Source: an uncultured Draconibacterium sp. (GTDB taxonomy: Bacteria > Bacteroidota > Bacteroidia > Bacteroidales > Prolixibacteraceae). From it: a DNA stretch of 64,000 bases. Under the pieces are notes generated by a model. The model was not told the DNA's origin, searched no databases, and saw only the letters and a list, made by a program, of their open reading frames with translations. Within the stretch, counting starts at the first letter, position 1, and each line of letters begins with the position of its first letter. A program made the position numbers and the translations under genes. Positions 1 to 8,899 of this stretch are shown piece by piece. The DNA is taken from the NCBI RefSeq assembly GCF_963676735.1, contig NZ_OY781464.1:3815001-3879000 (forward strand). The letters run 5' to 3'.

Positions 1-621
1 CCGTTTAATTTGGGCGTCGGTAAACAGTTGGTTCAGGCTGGGCATGTTGGCCAGTTTATATTGCTCGCCAAACATAAGCAGCAGTAGCCAAAAATGTGGT
101 ATTTGCCCAATAAAAAAGAAAGTGGCAACCAGCAAAATTACTTCTGAAGTCAGACTTCCTCCGGCTCCGGCCCAGCCAATCATTGGCGGCAAAGCACCTA
201 CCATAGAACCGGGTATTACCGCAAACGCCGATACCTTTTTTAACGGCGTATAAACCACATTATAAAAAAACAGGGTTAACCAGCTTATAAGTAAGGCCAT
301 TGGCGGATTACTAATCGCCAGTATTAATGTTCCGACAAGCGCAAACACCAGGGCAAGCAAAAATGCGTTTTTCGGGCTAATCTTTCCGGTTGGTAGCGGG
401 CGGTTTTTGGTTCGTGGCATTTTGGCATCAATATCGCGCTCTTGCCAATGGTTTAAAACACTTGAACTACATGCCATAAAAAACACGCCAATTGTTAAGA
501 GCCAAGCTTGCGTGTCAACACTTTTTGTAAACAGCACATAGCCCGTTAAAGCCGATAAGGCAATGGGTATGGAAATACGCACCTTACCCAGTTCATATAT
601 TATTTTTAACTGTTGTCTCAT
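1..621 (-). CDS. ctaB: Heme o synthase (protoheme IX farnesyltransferase), 3' end missing
   Basis: Reading from the ATG at 621 toward the left edge gives 207 open codons beginning MRQQLKIIYELGKVRISIP. An N-x5-D-x2-M-x-RT-x2-RPLP stretch follows; this is the prenyl-diphosphate/Mg binding signature of the UbiA family in its CtaB/CyoE form. The enzyme farnesylates heme b to heme o in the membrane, the precursor of heme a for the adjacent aa3-type oxidase. It is the last visible gene of the minus-strand cox operon, 96 bp after coxB. The C-terminal part lies outside the window, so completeness cannot be judged. Confidence 0.9.
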   Translation of the reverse strand, partial: MRQQLKIIYELGKVRISIPIALSALTGYVLFTKSVDTQAWLLTIGVFFMACSSSVLNHWQERDIDAKMPRTKNRPLPTGKISPKNAFLLALVFALVGTLILAISNPPMALLISWLTLFFYNVVYTPLKKVSAFAVIPGSMVGALPPMIGWAGAGGSLTSEVILLVATFFFIGQIPHFWLLLLMFGEQYKLANMPSLNQLFTDAQIKR

Positions 622-717
622 TTTTTAGAACCACGTTCTACTCCCAGAATGTTTTTGTTATCGTCATGTACTTCCGCTCAATTCTTAAGCCCTTACTTTC
701 CCTAGAGTAAAACAAGC

Positions 718-1668
718 CTATTTCACCGTTTTCAGATACTCAATAATATTTCCGATATCGTCATCCGATAGCTGCCCTTCGTATGACAGCATGAGCCCTT
801 TACTAAAACCATCCACCACATCAGCATTCGGATCGTAAATTGATTTTCTGATGTACTCTTCATCAACTGTAACCTGACGTGTTTCGCGCCCGGTTTTAAC
901 GGTATGTTCTGCGCCCCAAATACCTTTAAAGCTTGGACCAACGAGTTTTGTTCCGTCCAACGAGTGACAGGCAAAGCAACCAATATTTTGCATAATGCGT
1001 TTTCCGGTTGCCGCTGGCGACTCAATTTCAGCCACCGATCCGGAAACGTTAGTGGTGTCGGCAATCCAGGTTTGAAAAGCCGAATCCTCCATTACCTTTA
1101 CATACGAATACATATAAGAGTGTTGTAAACCGCAATATTCGGCACAATACAACTCGTAGGTTCCTATTTTTTGTGGTTCAAACCACATGTGGTTATCTTT
1201 TTTACCGGGCACCATATCCTGTTTTACCCGAAATGCCGGTATATAAAGGCTGTGTAAAACATCCATTGCAACCAGGTTTAGTCTTATCGGCTGATCTTTT
1301 GGCAAATACAGGGTATCTGTTCTGCGGCCATTTTCATACTCGAAACTAAAATTCCACATTCGTCCGTAAACCGTAATTTCCATGGCATCTTTTGGTGCTT
1401 TTTGCATGGGTTTCCAACCGGCCCAGCCATAATAAAACATCAGCATGGTGAGTAAAAAAGGAACAACAGTCCAGATAATTTCCAGCTTTACGCTTCCTTC
1501 AATCTGGGTAGCTTTCGGGTTTCTCTTTCGGTTGTACTTGTAAATAAAAACAAGCATAACTACGGTTAGTCCGATAAGGAACAAAAATGAGATGCCCATG
1601 ATGACCAGGAAAGCTGTATCAACTCCCTGCACAAAATTCGAGGCTTTGGTTATTTCTGAGCTATACAT
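718..1668 (-). CDS. coxB: Cytochrome c oxidase subunit II with fused C-terminal cytochrome c (caa3 type)
   Basis: The 316-residue protein has two N-terminal membrane helices (about 18-43 and 61-82) and an exoplasmic cupredoxin domain. The CuA ligands can be read directly: His139, Cys175, Glu177, Cys179, His183 and Met186. A cytochrome c domain follows, with the heme motif CFACH at 231-235. This fusion is the mark of caa3 oxidases: electrons enter through the attached heme c, pass to CuA, then to subunit I. coxD lies 2 bp upstream in the same operon. The domain order and all metal ligands are intact. Confidence 0.95.
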   Translation of the reverse strand: MYSSEITKASNFVQGVDTAFLVIMGISFLFLIGLTVVMLVFIYKYNRKRNPKATQIEGSVKLEIIWTVVPFLLTMLMFYYGWAGWKPMQKAPKDAMEITVYGRMWNFSFEYENGRRTDTLYLPKDQPIRLNLVAMDVLHSLYIPAFRVKQDMVPGKKDNHMWFEPQKIGTYELYCAEYCGLQHSYMYSYVKVMEDSAFQTWIADTTNVSGSVAEIESPAATGKRIMQNIGCFACHSLDGTKLVGPSFKGIWGAEHTVKTGRETRQVTVDEEYIRKSIYDPNADVVDGFSKGLMLSYEGQLSDDDIGNIIEYLKTVK

Positions 1669-1670
1669 AA

Positions 1671-1961
1671 TTATACTCTATAGAGGTAATCTAAAAAGGT
1701 TATCACAATTACAACCACAAAAATTAGAAATACAAAGGCCACCATTATTTTTATGTATGGTTTATCGTATTTAAGGTGCATAAAATAAATGAGCACCAAA
1801 ACAGATTTTATACCAGCCAGCAGCAAGGCTCCGGCCACAGTAAATTCGCCCAATTCAATTTCAGTAATACCGATTGATGCAAAGGTTAGCGCCAGTAGCG
1901 CAACCAAAACAATTGCATATAAACGATAGGGAACAATATGATGATGTTTATCTTCAGCCAT
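1671..1961 (-). CDS. coxD: Cytochrome c oxidase subunit IV, small prokaryotic type
   Basis: This 96-residue protein has a His-rich N-terminus (DKHHHIVPYR) followed by three predicted hydrophobic helices. It includes the GIKSVLVLIYFMHLKYDKPY stretch typical of the small fourth subunit of prokaryotic heme-copper oxidases. It sits between coxC (9 bp upstream) and coxB (2 bp downstream), the usual place for this subunit in caa3 operons. It probably stabilises the subunit I/III assembly. There are no metal ligands to check, so the call rests on length, topology, the MHLKYD motif and position. Confidence 0.85.
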   Translation of the reverse strand: MAEDKHHHIVPYRLYAIVLVALLALTFASIGITEIELGEFTVAGALLLAGIKSVLVLIYFMHLKYDKPYIKIMVAFVFLIFVVVIVITFLDYLYRV

Positions 1962-1971
1962 AATGACAGGT

Positions 1972-2631
1972 TTAATGGATTAAATAAAACAAGGGGAAGA
2001 GGAATATCCAGATAAGGTCGACCAGGTGCCAGTACAATCCGCAGTTATCGAGCAAGGATGGCCTTTGTGCATTTACTTTTCCGCTGCTGACTCCTTTTAT
2101 GGCAAAAACCATAATAACAAGCCCCACAACAATGTGCAGTGCATGTAATCCGGTCATAACAAAATACAATCCGAAGAAAAGTATTTCGCCCTGGCTCATT
2201 TCGTTAAGCATTTGCTCTGATCCGGGCCATATTCCGTGCGAGAATTTTACGCCCCATTCAAAATACTTATTCACCAAAAAAACCAGTCCGATAAGAAAAG
2301 TTACACTAACCAGCGCAATGGCTACTTTCTTATGCCCTTTTTGCAAGGCTGTTGTCGACATGGCAATGGTCATACTACTTACCAACAAAATTACCGTATT
2401 TAAGGCCCCAATAAATGTATTCAGTTCCTCAGCTGCCAAATGAAAAGCATCGGGATTAAGATAACGATATACCGAATACACAATAAACAAGCCACCGAAA
2501 AGTAATAACTCGGTAAAAATAAACAACCACATCCCAATTTTCGACGATTCAGGATCGTACATATCGGGGTGTTCTACATGATGTGCATGTTGATGTTCAC
2601 TCATATTATTTGTAGTTATATGGTCCGTCAT
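1972..2631 (-). CDS. coxC: Cytochrome c oxidase subunit III
   Basis: This 219-residue, five- to six-helix protein carries subunit III signatures: the SSKIGMWLFIFTELLLFGG opening and the LHALHIVVGL and YWHLVDLIWIFLFPLFYL closing stretches. It is non-catalytic and helps maintain subunit I. The start is ambiguous. The ATG at 2631 overlaps coxA by 26 bp and follows a purine-rich GGAAGAGA, but the ATG at 2604 lies just after the coxA stop and gives MSEHQHAHH, closer to the family N-terminus. The first five-helix form, rather than a long fused form, is typical of caa3 oxidases. Confidence 0.92.
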   Translation of the reverse strand: MTDHITTNNMSEHQHAHHVEHPDMYDPESSKIGMWLFIFTELLLFGGLFIVYSVYRYLNPDAFHLAAEELNTFIGALNTVILLVSSMTIAMSTTALQKGHKKVAIALVSVTFLIGLVFLVNKYFEWGVKFSHGIWPGSEQMLNEMSQGEILFFGLYFVMTGLHALHIVVGLVIMVFAIKGVSSGKVNAQRPSLLDNCGLYWHLVDLIWIFLFPLFYLIH

Positions 2632-4219
2632 TCTCTTCCAAAACCGGTTCTTCGTCGAAATTTAATACCGGAGGAGGCGATGGAACTGTCCACTCCAGTG
2701 TTTTACTGTGCCACGGGTTAACCTCTGCAGGTGCGCCTTTGCGAGCCGACCGAACCAGGTTTACAACAATGATGATAAAACCGGTAACCAATACCCACGA
2801 GCCAAAAGTGCTCAGGATATTTCCTCCATGGAATTCATCCAGGTAATCGTAATAACGCCTTGGCATCCCCATCATTCCGAGGTAGAACATGGGCGAATAC
2901 AAGGCAAGGAAACCGATAAAGAAAACCAGCCAGCCAATATTGGCCCAGGCTTTATCATACATTCTTCCAAAAATTTTGGGAAACCAGTAATGCATAGCCG
3001 CAAAAAAGGCAAAGCCGGTTCCTCCGAAAACAATGTAATGGAAATGGGCTACAACAAAGGCAGTATCGTGCACATAAATATCGGTAGCCAGTGCCCCCAG
3101 AACCAACCCACTTAAGCCACCAACCATAAATACAAAAATAAACGATACAGCCCAGTAAAAGGGCGTTTGGATATTAATCGATCCTTTATACATCGTTGAT
3201 ATCCAATTAAAAACCTTTATTGCACTTGGGATGGCAACAATAAATGTAAGCAGGGAAAAATAGTATTGTGCAGTTCCGCTCATACCCGCCGTATACATGT
3301 GGTGTCCCCAAACCAGGTAACCCACAAATGCAATGGCCATGGTAGAGGCAATAATTGCTTTGTAACCAAAAATATGTTTTTGCGAAAATGTTGGTATAAT
3401 CTCTGAGATGGCACCCATTGCCGGAAGAATCATAATATAAACGGCGGGGTGCGAATAAATCCAAAACAGGTGCTGGTACAATATTGGGTCTCCCCCAAGT
3501 GCCGGATCGAAAACACCAACGCCGAAGAAACGCTCGAGTGCCACCAAAACAAGGGTGATACCCACCACCGGCGTAGCAAGTAACTGAATCCAGGCCGTTC
3601 CGTATAAGGTCCACACAAACAATGGCAACTTCGTCCATTTCATACCCGGACAGCGAAGCCGGTGTATGGTTACCAAAAAGTTTAAGCCGGTTAATATGGA
3701 CGAAAAGCCCAACACAAAAGCCCCAAAAATGGCAGGCAATAAGTTGGTGCCCGTTTTAAAACTGTAAGGAGCGTAAAAGGTCCAACCAGTATCGGGTGCC
3801 CCCGAACCGAAAAGTAAGGCAGACAATACCAATACTACCCCGGCAATATATAACCACCACGACAGTAGGTTAAGTTTTGGAAAAGCAACATCTTTGGCCC
3901 CAATCATTATTGGAAGCATTAAGTTGCCAAAAACAGCCGGCAGGCCCGGTACAACAACCATAAAAATCATTATCACACCGTGTACCGTAAAAGTAGCATT
4001 GTAGGTTTGTGCGTCCATAATGGTTTTCCCTGGTGCCAACAGCTCAAATTTCATGGCCAGCCCCAACAAAACTCCAATGGCAAACATGCTTGCTATTGAA
4101 TACAGATAAAGAAGACCAATTCGTTTATGGTCTGTAGAAAAAATCCATCCGAGCAAACCTTTGTATTTTCCTTGATAAGTGAGGTAGTTTGCTCCGTTAA
4201 CAGCATTTGTTGTATGCAT
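2606..4219 (-). CDS. coxA: Cytochrome c oxidase subunit I (A2-like heme-copper oxidase)
   Basis: This is the catalytic subunit of 537 residues and about 12 helices. Visible ligand motifs are the low-spin heme His in FTVHGVIMIF, the CuB/tyrosine helix YSHPAVYIMILP, the CuB pair WGHHMYTAG, and the heme His pair VVAHFHYIVFGG. The proton-channel helix reads YSHPAVY, without the glutamate seen in HPEVY enzymes. That matches the A2 (Thermus caa3-like) class. It reduces O2 with electrons from CoxB and pumps protons. It lies 10 bp after sco and heads the oxidase subunits. Confidence 0.95.
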   Translation of the reverse strand: MHTTNAVNGANYLTYQGKYKGLLGWIFSTDHKRIGLLYLYSIASMFAIGVLLGLAMKFELLAPGKTIMDAQTYNATFTVHGVIMIFMVVVPGLPAVFGNLMLPIMIGAKDVAFPKLNLLSWWLYIAGVVLVLSALLFGSGAPDTGWTFYAPYSFKTGTNLLPAIFGAFVLGFSSILTGLNFLVTIHRLRCPGMKWTKLPLFVWTLYGTAWIQLLATPVVGITLVLVALERFFGVGVFDPALGGDPILYQHLFWIYSHPAVYIMILPAMGAISEIIPTFSQKHIFGYKAIIASTMAIAFVGYLVWGHHMYTAGMSGTAQYYFSLLTFIVAIPSAIKVFNWISTMYKGSINIQTPFYWAVSFIFVFMVGGLSGLVLGALATDIYVHDTAFVVAHFHYIVFGGTGFAFFAAMHYWFPKIFGRMYDKAWANIGWLVFFIGFLALYSPMFYLGMMGMPRRYYDYLDEFHGGNILSTFGSWVLVTGFIIIVVNLVRSARKGAPAEVNPWHSKTLEWTVPSPPPVLNFDEEPVLEENDGPYNYK

Positions 4220-4229
4220 AAAGTTTAGT

Positions 4230-5048
4230 TTAAATTACTTTTTTTCTTTTGGGTTTTACCACCAGGTAAAGCAATAAAACCAACGCGAAAAACATAATTA
4301 TGGTTCCGCTAACTTTGGTAATGTTTAATACGTATGTTTGTCCAACCGGATCGTAACTGTAACAAAAACGCAGCACTTTGTTTAAAGTTGGCCCCGACTG
4401 TCCTTTTGAAGCTTCTACAATAGCCATCTTCCATTCGAATGGTAAAAAATACATGCCATTTAAATACCGGGTAATTTTACCATCGGGGCTAACTACGGTT
4501 AATGAGGCTGCATGCAGAAAATCGTTACCGGTTTTTTTATACTTAAAACCTGTGGCATTGGTAGCTTTTATAATACTTGCGCTATCCGAAACAAAAAATT
4601 GCCAACCTGTTTTTGCTTCTTCCACCTTTTGCTCGTTGTTCATCAGATTTAAGTAATTTGTTTTTTTCCGTATGCCAAGATCAATGGTTTCGCGCGGATC
4701 AAAACTAATGGTCAACACCTGGTAGTCTTCGCCAACCACCAGCTCCGATTTGTCCATTACTCCGGCAACTGCTTCCATCAAAGGGCTACAAATTCCGGGA
4801 CAGCGGTAATACACAAAGTTAATTATAGTAGGCTTATCAATAATATCTGCGAGCCAAACATGTTCGCCTGATTCATTGATTAAAGCAATACTATCGGGCA
4901 AATAATCATCCAGATGTTCTACAACCCCAATTTCTACATCTTCGTTTTCGGCAGTCGGATTTATTACACTCTGAGACCATGCATTACATGTTAGAAAGAT
5001 AAAAGATCCCAGAAATAGAGTCAGCTTATGGAATAAATTTGTTTTCAT
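4230..5048 (-). CDS. sco: SCO1/SenC family copper chaperone
   Basis: The 272-residue protein starts with a signal peptide (FLGSFIFLTCNAWSQ), continues with a thioredoxin-fold SCO domain and ends with a membrane helix (about 245-265) and a KPKRKK tail. The copper-binding residues are intact: Cys83 and Cys87 in RCPGICSP, and His179 in DFLHAAS. SCO proteins deliver copper to, or reduce, the CuA site of CoxB, which fits its place as the first gene of the cox operon. An ATG at 5048 follows a long intergenic region that should hold the operon promoter. Confidence 0.9.
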   Translation of the reverse strand: MKTNLFHKLTLFLGSFIFLTCNAWSQSVINPTAENEDVEIGVVEHLDDYLPDSIALINESGEHVWLADIIDKPTIINFVYYRCPGICSPLMEAVAGVMDKSELVVGEDYQVLTISFDPRETIDLGIRKKTNYLNLMNNEQKVEEAKTGWQFFVSDSASIIKATNATGFKYKKTGNDFLHAASLTVVSPDGKITRYLNGMYFLPFEWKMAIVEASKGQSGPTLNKVLRFCYSYDPVGQTYVLNITKVSGTIIMFFALVLLLYLVVKPKRKKVI

Positions 5049-5723
5049 TTAAGTATGACCAATACGGTTAAGGTTTATTTAGTTTTTAAATGAATAGTAC
5101 GTTTTAATTGCTAATTGGTTATCAAAAATTATTTTGAAACAAAAACAATAAATACCTTTTTAGCTTCTTCCTTCATTAAACCCAAAAATGGACTTAATGT
5201 TTATGTAAAACTTAACTTTCTTCTTTTTTTTGAACAAACAATTGATCAACAAAAGAATCACCCTCATATTTAAAACGTATTGCTTTCGAAAAATACCGAT
5301 TTTAAGTGAAAAATTGCCCGAAGGAAGCTGCTTAAAAAACGTTTTAGCTTATTTAGAATATGCTTTTCAGCATGTTTCTTTGTGACTAAAGTCACAAAAT
5401 CAAAACACTGCCACCAAGAAAAAACCAATAATAAACAAGCTCTCCCACGTTTTGTTCACTGCTCAAAAAAAAAGTTTTTCTACACCAAACCCTATGTATT
5501 CATATATCAATAAATTATGAAATAATCAAAATTAGGGCACAGCAACAAACCAACGTAACTAACTCTGTCATAATCATTAAAGGCTTTTTAGTCTTTTATT
5601 TTCGCTTGGTAGGACAAGTTTGCAGCTTCGGGCTTATTTTTTAAATTCGTGATGTTTAGAAACTAAATTTCGCTGAATATCATCATCCCATTTTGGAATG
5701 ATTGGTAAAAAAATAGTCTGTTT
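5049..5723. other. Divergent intergenic control region, 675 bp
   Basis: This AT-rich stretch separates the sco-cox operon (leftward) from the FeS-NrfD-cbb3 operon (rightward). No convincing coding sequence was found in any frame. The one clear element is the palindrome at 5379-5398. A TATTTTCG at 5597-5604 and a TAAATTTCG near 5665 resemble the Bacteroidota -7 element TAnnTTTG with one mismatch, but neither has a matching -33 TTTG. Both oxidase operons are probably started from here. Confidence 0.6.
5379..5398. promoter_or_regulatory. Perfect CRP/FNR-superfamily-type operator palindrome
   Basis: The sequence TTTGTGAC-TAAA-GTCACAAA is a perfect inverted repeat with 8-bp arms. It contains TGTGA-N6-TCACA, the classical CRP half-site arrangement also used by HcpR-like members of the superfamily. 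It lies almost midway between the two divergent oxidase operons (about 330 bp from each start codon). A Crp/Fnr regulator is encoded at 61254-61961, but whether that protein binds here is inference. Confidence 0.6.
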
Positions 5724-6641
5724 ATGGAAAACAAATCGCGTAGAAACTTCATGAAAAAGCTGGGCGCATCAATTGGTGCAGCCGGACTTGTTGGGGGCTC
5801 AAGTTTTTTAAGTTCGTGTAACCAGGTTGAAACGGTTTCCGGAGATAAGATAAAACTGCTTACCTCGAGTGGAGAATTGGTAGAAGTTGATAAATCGCAA
5901 CTAAAACCTGCCGACATGCCGGATCTTTCTGAAAATCAGGAAAGAGGTCGAGAGGGCCTGCCCGGACGTAAGTGGGTAATGGTAATTGATTTATCGAAGT
6001 GTAGAAATGCACGCGAATGCATGAAAGCTTGCCAAAATCACCACCAGCTGCGGCCCGAGCAACACCATATTAACGTGTTGCAAATGCAGGATGCCGACCA
6101 CACTGCACCTTATTACATGCCAAAACCTTGTCAGCATTGCGATAATCCGCCTTGCACAAAAGTGTGCCCGGTAAATGCTACGTTTAAACGCGAAGACGGA
6201 ATTGTGCTTATCGACAACGAACGTTGTATTGGCTGCCGTTTTTGTATTGCAGCATGCCCTTACTCGGCTAGGGTTTTTAATTGGTTTGAACCCCGCGATG
6301 CAGAAAAATACAAAGGTGTAACCTACAACATTGAAGCAAATGTGCCTCAAAAGAAAGGTACAATCTCGAAATGCTTGTTTAGTGCCGACCGATTACGCGA
6401 CGGAAAACTTCCAACTTGTGTTTCATCGTGCCCGAATGGGGTTTATTGGTTTGGCGACCAAAACGAAGATGCTGTTACCAATGGTACAACCAAGGAAACA
6501 ACAAGTTTTAGCAAATTAATAAAAGACAATGCAGCATACACCTTAATGGAAGAGCTGGGAACCAAACCCAGGGTTTATTATCTACCTCCCAAAGACAGGG
6601 CTTTCCCTTTTCAGGGCGAAATTGATGAACACCACTCATAA
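5724..6641 (+). CDS. Twin-arginine FeS lipoprotein, PsrB/HybA-like, with two altered cluster motifs
   Basis: The 305-residue protein has a Tat signal (SRRNFMKK) and a lipobox-like LSSC at Cys32, so it is probably an exported, membrane-tethered electron-transfer subunit. Four ferredoxin-type motifs are present. Motif II (C136, C139, C144, C148) and motif III (C168, C171, C174, C178) are complete. Motif I reads C93-x2-Ala96-x2-C99-x3-C103 and motif IV reads C217-x2-Ser220 then C232 and C236, so the second cysteine is missing in both. It likely carries electrons from the NrfD partner (18 bp downstream) to a cytochrome c. It resembles the FeS half of alternative complex III, but no molybdopterin-like or pentaheme subunit is nearby. 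Confidence 0.85.
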   Translation: MENKSRRNFMKKLGASIGAAGLVGGSSFLSSCNQVETVSGDKIKLLTSSGELVEVDKSQLKPADMPDLSENQERGREGLPGRKWVMVIDLSKCRNARECMKACQNHHQLRPEQHHINVLQMQDADHTAPYYMPKPCQHCDNPPCTKVCPVNATFKREDGIVLIDNERCIGCRFCIAACPYSARVFNWFEPRDAEKYKGVTYNIEANVPQKKGTISKCLFSADRLRDGKLPTCVSSCPNGVYWFGDQNEDAVTNGTTKETTSFSKLIKDNAAYTLMEELGTKPRVYYLPPKDRAFPFQGEIDEHHS

Positions 6642-6659
6642 GCAACTAAATTTTAAACG

Positions 6660-8018
6660 ATGGAAAAAACAAAATCGCCGGAAGAATCCCGGAAATTATT
6701 GGATAAAATTACATTCGACCTCACCCGTTCAATTGTAAAACGCGATGAGTTAACCCATTTCTGGTACTTTTTGCTCATCATGTTTGCGGCTGTTGGCCTG
6801 TGGGGTTGGTTTATACAAATCCGCGATGGGCTTGGTGTAACAGGAATGCGCGATTACGTGTCGTGGGGAATGTACATCGGGAACTTTGTATTTTTTGTTG
6901 CCGTTAGTTTAATTGGCTTCCTTATCAGTTCGGCACTCCACTTGCTAAAAATTAATTGGGCAAAACCGATATCGCGGGTAGCCGAGCAGGTAGCTATTGC
7001 CGCTGTAGCATTGGCCGGAATTATTATTGTAATGGACATGGGGCGCCCCGATCGTTTTCTCAACGTTTTCTTACACGGCCGTTTTGCTTCACCTATCATT
7101 TGGGACGTTACAGTGGTAACTACTTACCTAACCATTTCTGTTTTATTATTTTATATTCCACTTATACCCGACCTTGCGCTATTGCGCGACCGGGGTGGTT
7201 CAGACATCCCGACATGGAAAATGAACATCTACAAAATACTGGCTTTGGGCTGGAAAGGTAACGATGAACAATACCGACTGGTTTCGCATGCTATGCGTAT
7301 CTTAATGATTCTCATTATTCCGGTTGGTCTTTCTATTCACACCGTAACATCATGGTTATTTGCAGCAACTTTACGTTCGGGCTGGGACACTACCATTTTT
7401 GGTCCTTACTTTGTTGCCGGTGCCTTTGTTGCGGGTTCGGCTGCCGTTGTAATTTTAATGTATGCCTACCGCAACCGCTACGGATTAAGCGAATATTTTG
7501 CCGAAAAACAATTCGACTACATGGGCAAATTACTCGTTTTTGTTTGTCTGGTGTACCTTTATTTTAACGTAAACGAATTTTTGGTACCTGCCTATAAAAT
7601 GAAAACAGCTGAGGCCATTCACCTGCGCAACCTGTTTACCGGTAGTTATTCAACCATGTTTTGGTTAACCCAGATATTTGGCCTTATCCTCCCTATCATT
7701 TTAATGGTCTGCCGCTTTTTCAGAAAACCATTACCACTAACCATAATTTCGGTTTTTGTTTTGGTGGCTTCGTGGTTTAAAAGGTATGTAATTGTAGTTC
7801 CAACACTGGAACACCCGTTTTTACCCGTACAGAATGTTCCGGAACACTTTAAACACTATCAGCCAACAAGCATCGAGATTATGATTACCCTTTTCTCGTT
7901 TATGGCTGCCCTGCTGATAATAACTGTATTGGCCAAAATGTTCCCGGTAATTACGATTTGGGAGTACGCTGAAGAAAAAGGTATTAAAAAAGAAATTCTT
8001 GCTGAACCGAAAAACTAA
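6660..8018 (+). CDS. NrfD/PsrC-family membrane quinol-binding subunit
   Basis: The 452-residue polytopic protein has about ten hydrophobic helices, the length of HybB/ActC-type members rather than the eight-helix PsrC. Family stretches include GMRDYVSWGMYIGNFVFFVA near the N-terminus and MDMGRPDRFLNVFLHGRF, the conserved region after helix three. NrfD-type proteins exchange electrons between membrane quinone and an exported FeS partner, here the gene 18 bp upstream. Its place in front of a cytochrome c and the cbb3 oxidase suggests menaquinol oxidation. The substrate is inferred from family and context only. Confidence 0.88.
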   Translation: MEKTKSPEESRKLLDKITFDLTRSIVKRDELTHFWYFLLIMFAAVGLWGWFIQIRDGLGVTGMRDYVSWGMYIGNFVFFVAVSLIGFLISSALHLLKINWAKPISRVAEQVAIAAVALAGIIIVMDMGRPDRFLNVFLHGRFASPIIWDVTVVTTYLTISVLLFYIPLIPDLALLRDRGGSDIPTWKMNIYKILALGWKGNDEQYRLVSHAMRILMILIIPVGLSIHTVTSWLFAATLRSGWDTTIFGPYFVAGAFVAGSAAVVILMYAYRNRYGLSEYFAEKQFDYMGKLLVFVCLVYLYFNVNEFLVPAYKMKTAEAIHLRNLFTGSYSTMFWLTQIFGLILPIILMVCRFFRKPLPLTIISVFVLVASWFKRYVIVVPTLEHPFLPVQNVPEHFKHYQPTSIEIMITLFSFMAALLIITVLAKMFPVITIWEYAEEKGIKKEILAEPKN

Positions 8019-8023
8019 AAAAC

Positions 8024-8896
8024 ATGAAAATAAAATATTTACTTGTAGCATTAATTTTTTTGGCGCAGCACGTAATGGCGCAGGAATGGTTGGTTCCGGA
8101 AGATCAGAAAAACCTGATAAATCCTTCGGAATATAACCTTGAAAATGTAAAAAAAGGAAAAGACCTGTATTTGCTAAATTGTAAATCGTGCCACGGCGAT
8201 GCCGGCAAAAACAACGGATTGCCATTGGTGCCACCGCCGCCTGATGTTACCAGCGATATTATGCAGGCAAATACCCCGGGCGAATTGTACTATAAAATTA
8301 CCAAAGGCCGTGGCGGAATGCCGCAATTTGAAACAACCATTTCGGAAGACGATCGTTGGCGACTGGTAAATTACATTATGAATTACAACCCCGCCAATGA
8401 ACCGGTATTGGTAGAAGCTCCTCCAAAAAATGCAAAAATACTGGCATCGGTTAACGAAACCGAAAATAAGGTGGAGGTTTTTGCCGAGGTAGAAGACGCC
8501 AATGGAAAATACCTGGCACTGGCTGAAACGCCTATTTCTATCGGAGCCAAAAAAGCTTTCGGCACACAGCCTATTGGAGAAGTACTTACCAATAAAGAAG
8601 GCCGCGCTGAATATCAAATCCCAGAGACCTTAATTGGCGATGAGCAGGGAATGGTAAATATTGTTGTTGAATTGGGCGAAGGTTTTATTACCGAACAGGT
8701 AGTACTTGATGCTGCACAGGTAGGACAACAAAAACCAACACCGGTACTCATTCAAAAAGAAGTGCTTTGGTCGACCAACGAAAACGTTCAAACCTGGTTA
8801 CTGCTATCGTACCTTACCGCCGTTGGCGGTGCCTGGGGCGCAATTGCCTACGTCGTTTTTCAGATTCTAAAAATTAAACGCGCCGGGAAAGAGTAA
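8024..8896 (+). CDS. Membrane-anchored monoheme cytochrome c with extra beta domain
   Basis: The 290-residue protein has a signal peptide (to about AQ20) and one class I cytochrome c domain: CKSCH at 53-57, with probable axial Met99 in GRGGMPQF. A region of about 110 residues (130-240) rich in beta-strand-like sequence follows, and then one C-terminal membrane helix (about 258-280) ending in Lys/Arg. It lies 5 bp after the NrfD gene and 3 bp before ccoS. It is the likely electron shuttle from the FeS/NrfD module to the cbb3 oxidase. The middle domain is not recognised. Confidence 0.85.
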   Translation: MKIKYLLVALIFLAQHVMAQEWLVPEDQKNLINPSEYNLENVKKGKDLYLLNCKSCHGDAGKNNGLPLVPPPPDVTSDIMQANTPGELYYKITKGRGGMPQFETTISEDDRWRLVNYIMNYNPANEPVLVEAPPKNAKILASVNETENKVEVFAEVEDANGKYLALAETPISIGAKKAFGTQPIGEVLTNKEGRAEYQIPETLIGDEQGMVNIVVELGEGFITEQVVLDAAQVGQQKPTPVLIQKEVLWSTNENVQTWLLLSYLTAVGGAWGAIAYVVFQILKIKRAGKE

Positions 8897-8899
8897 AAC

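Noticed and set aside
3207..3638. A 143-codon minus-strand frame
   Set aside because: It lies wholly within coxA in another frame, which has complete heme-copper ligands; shadow frame.
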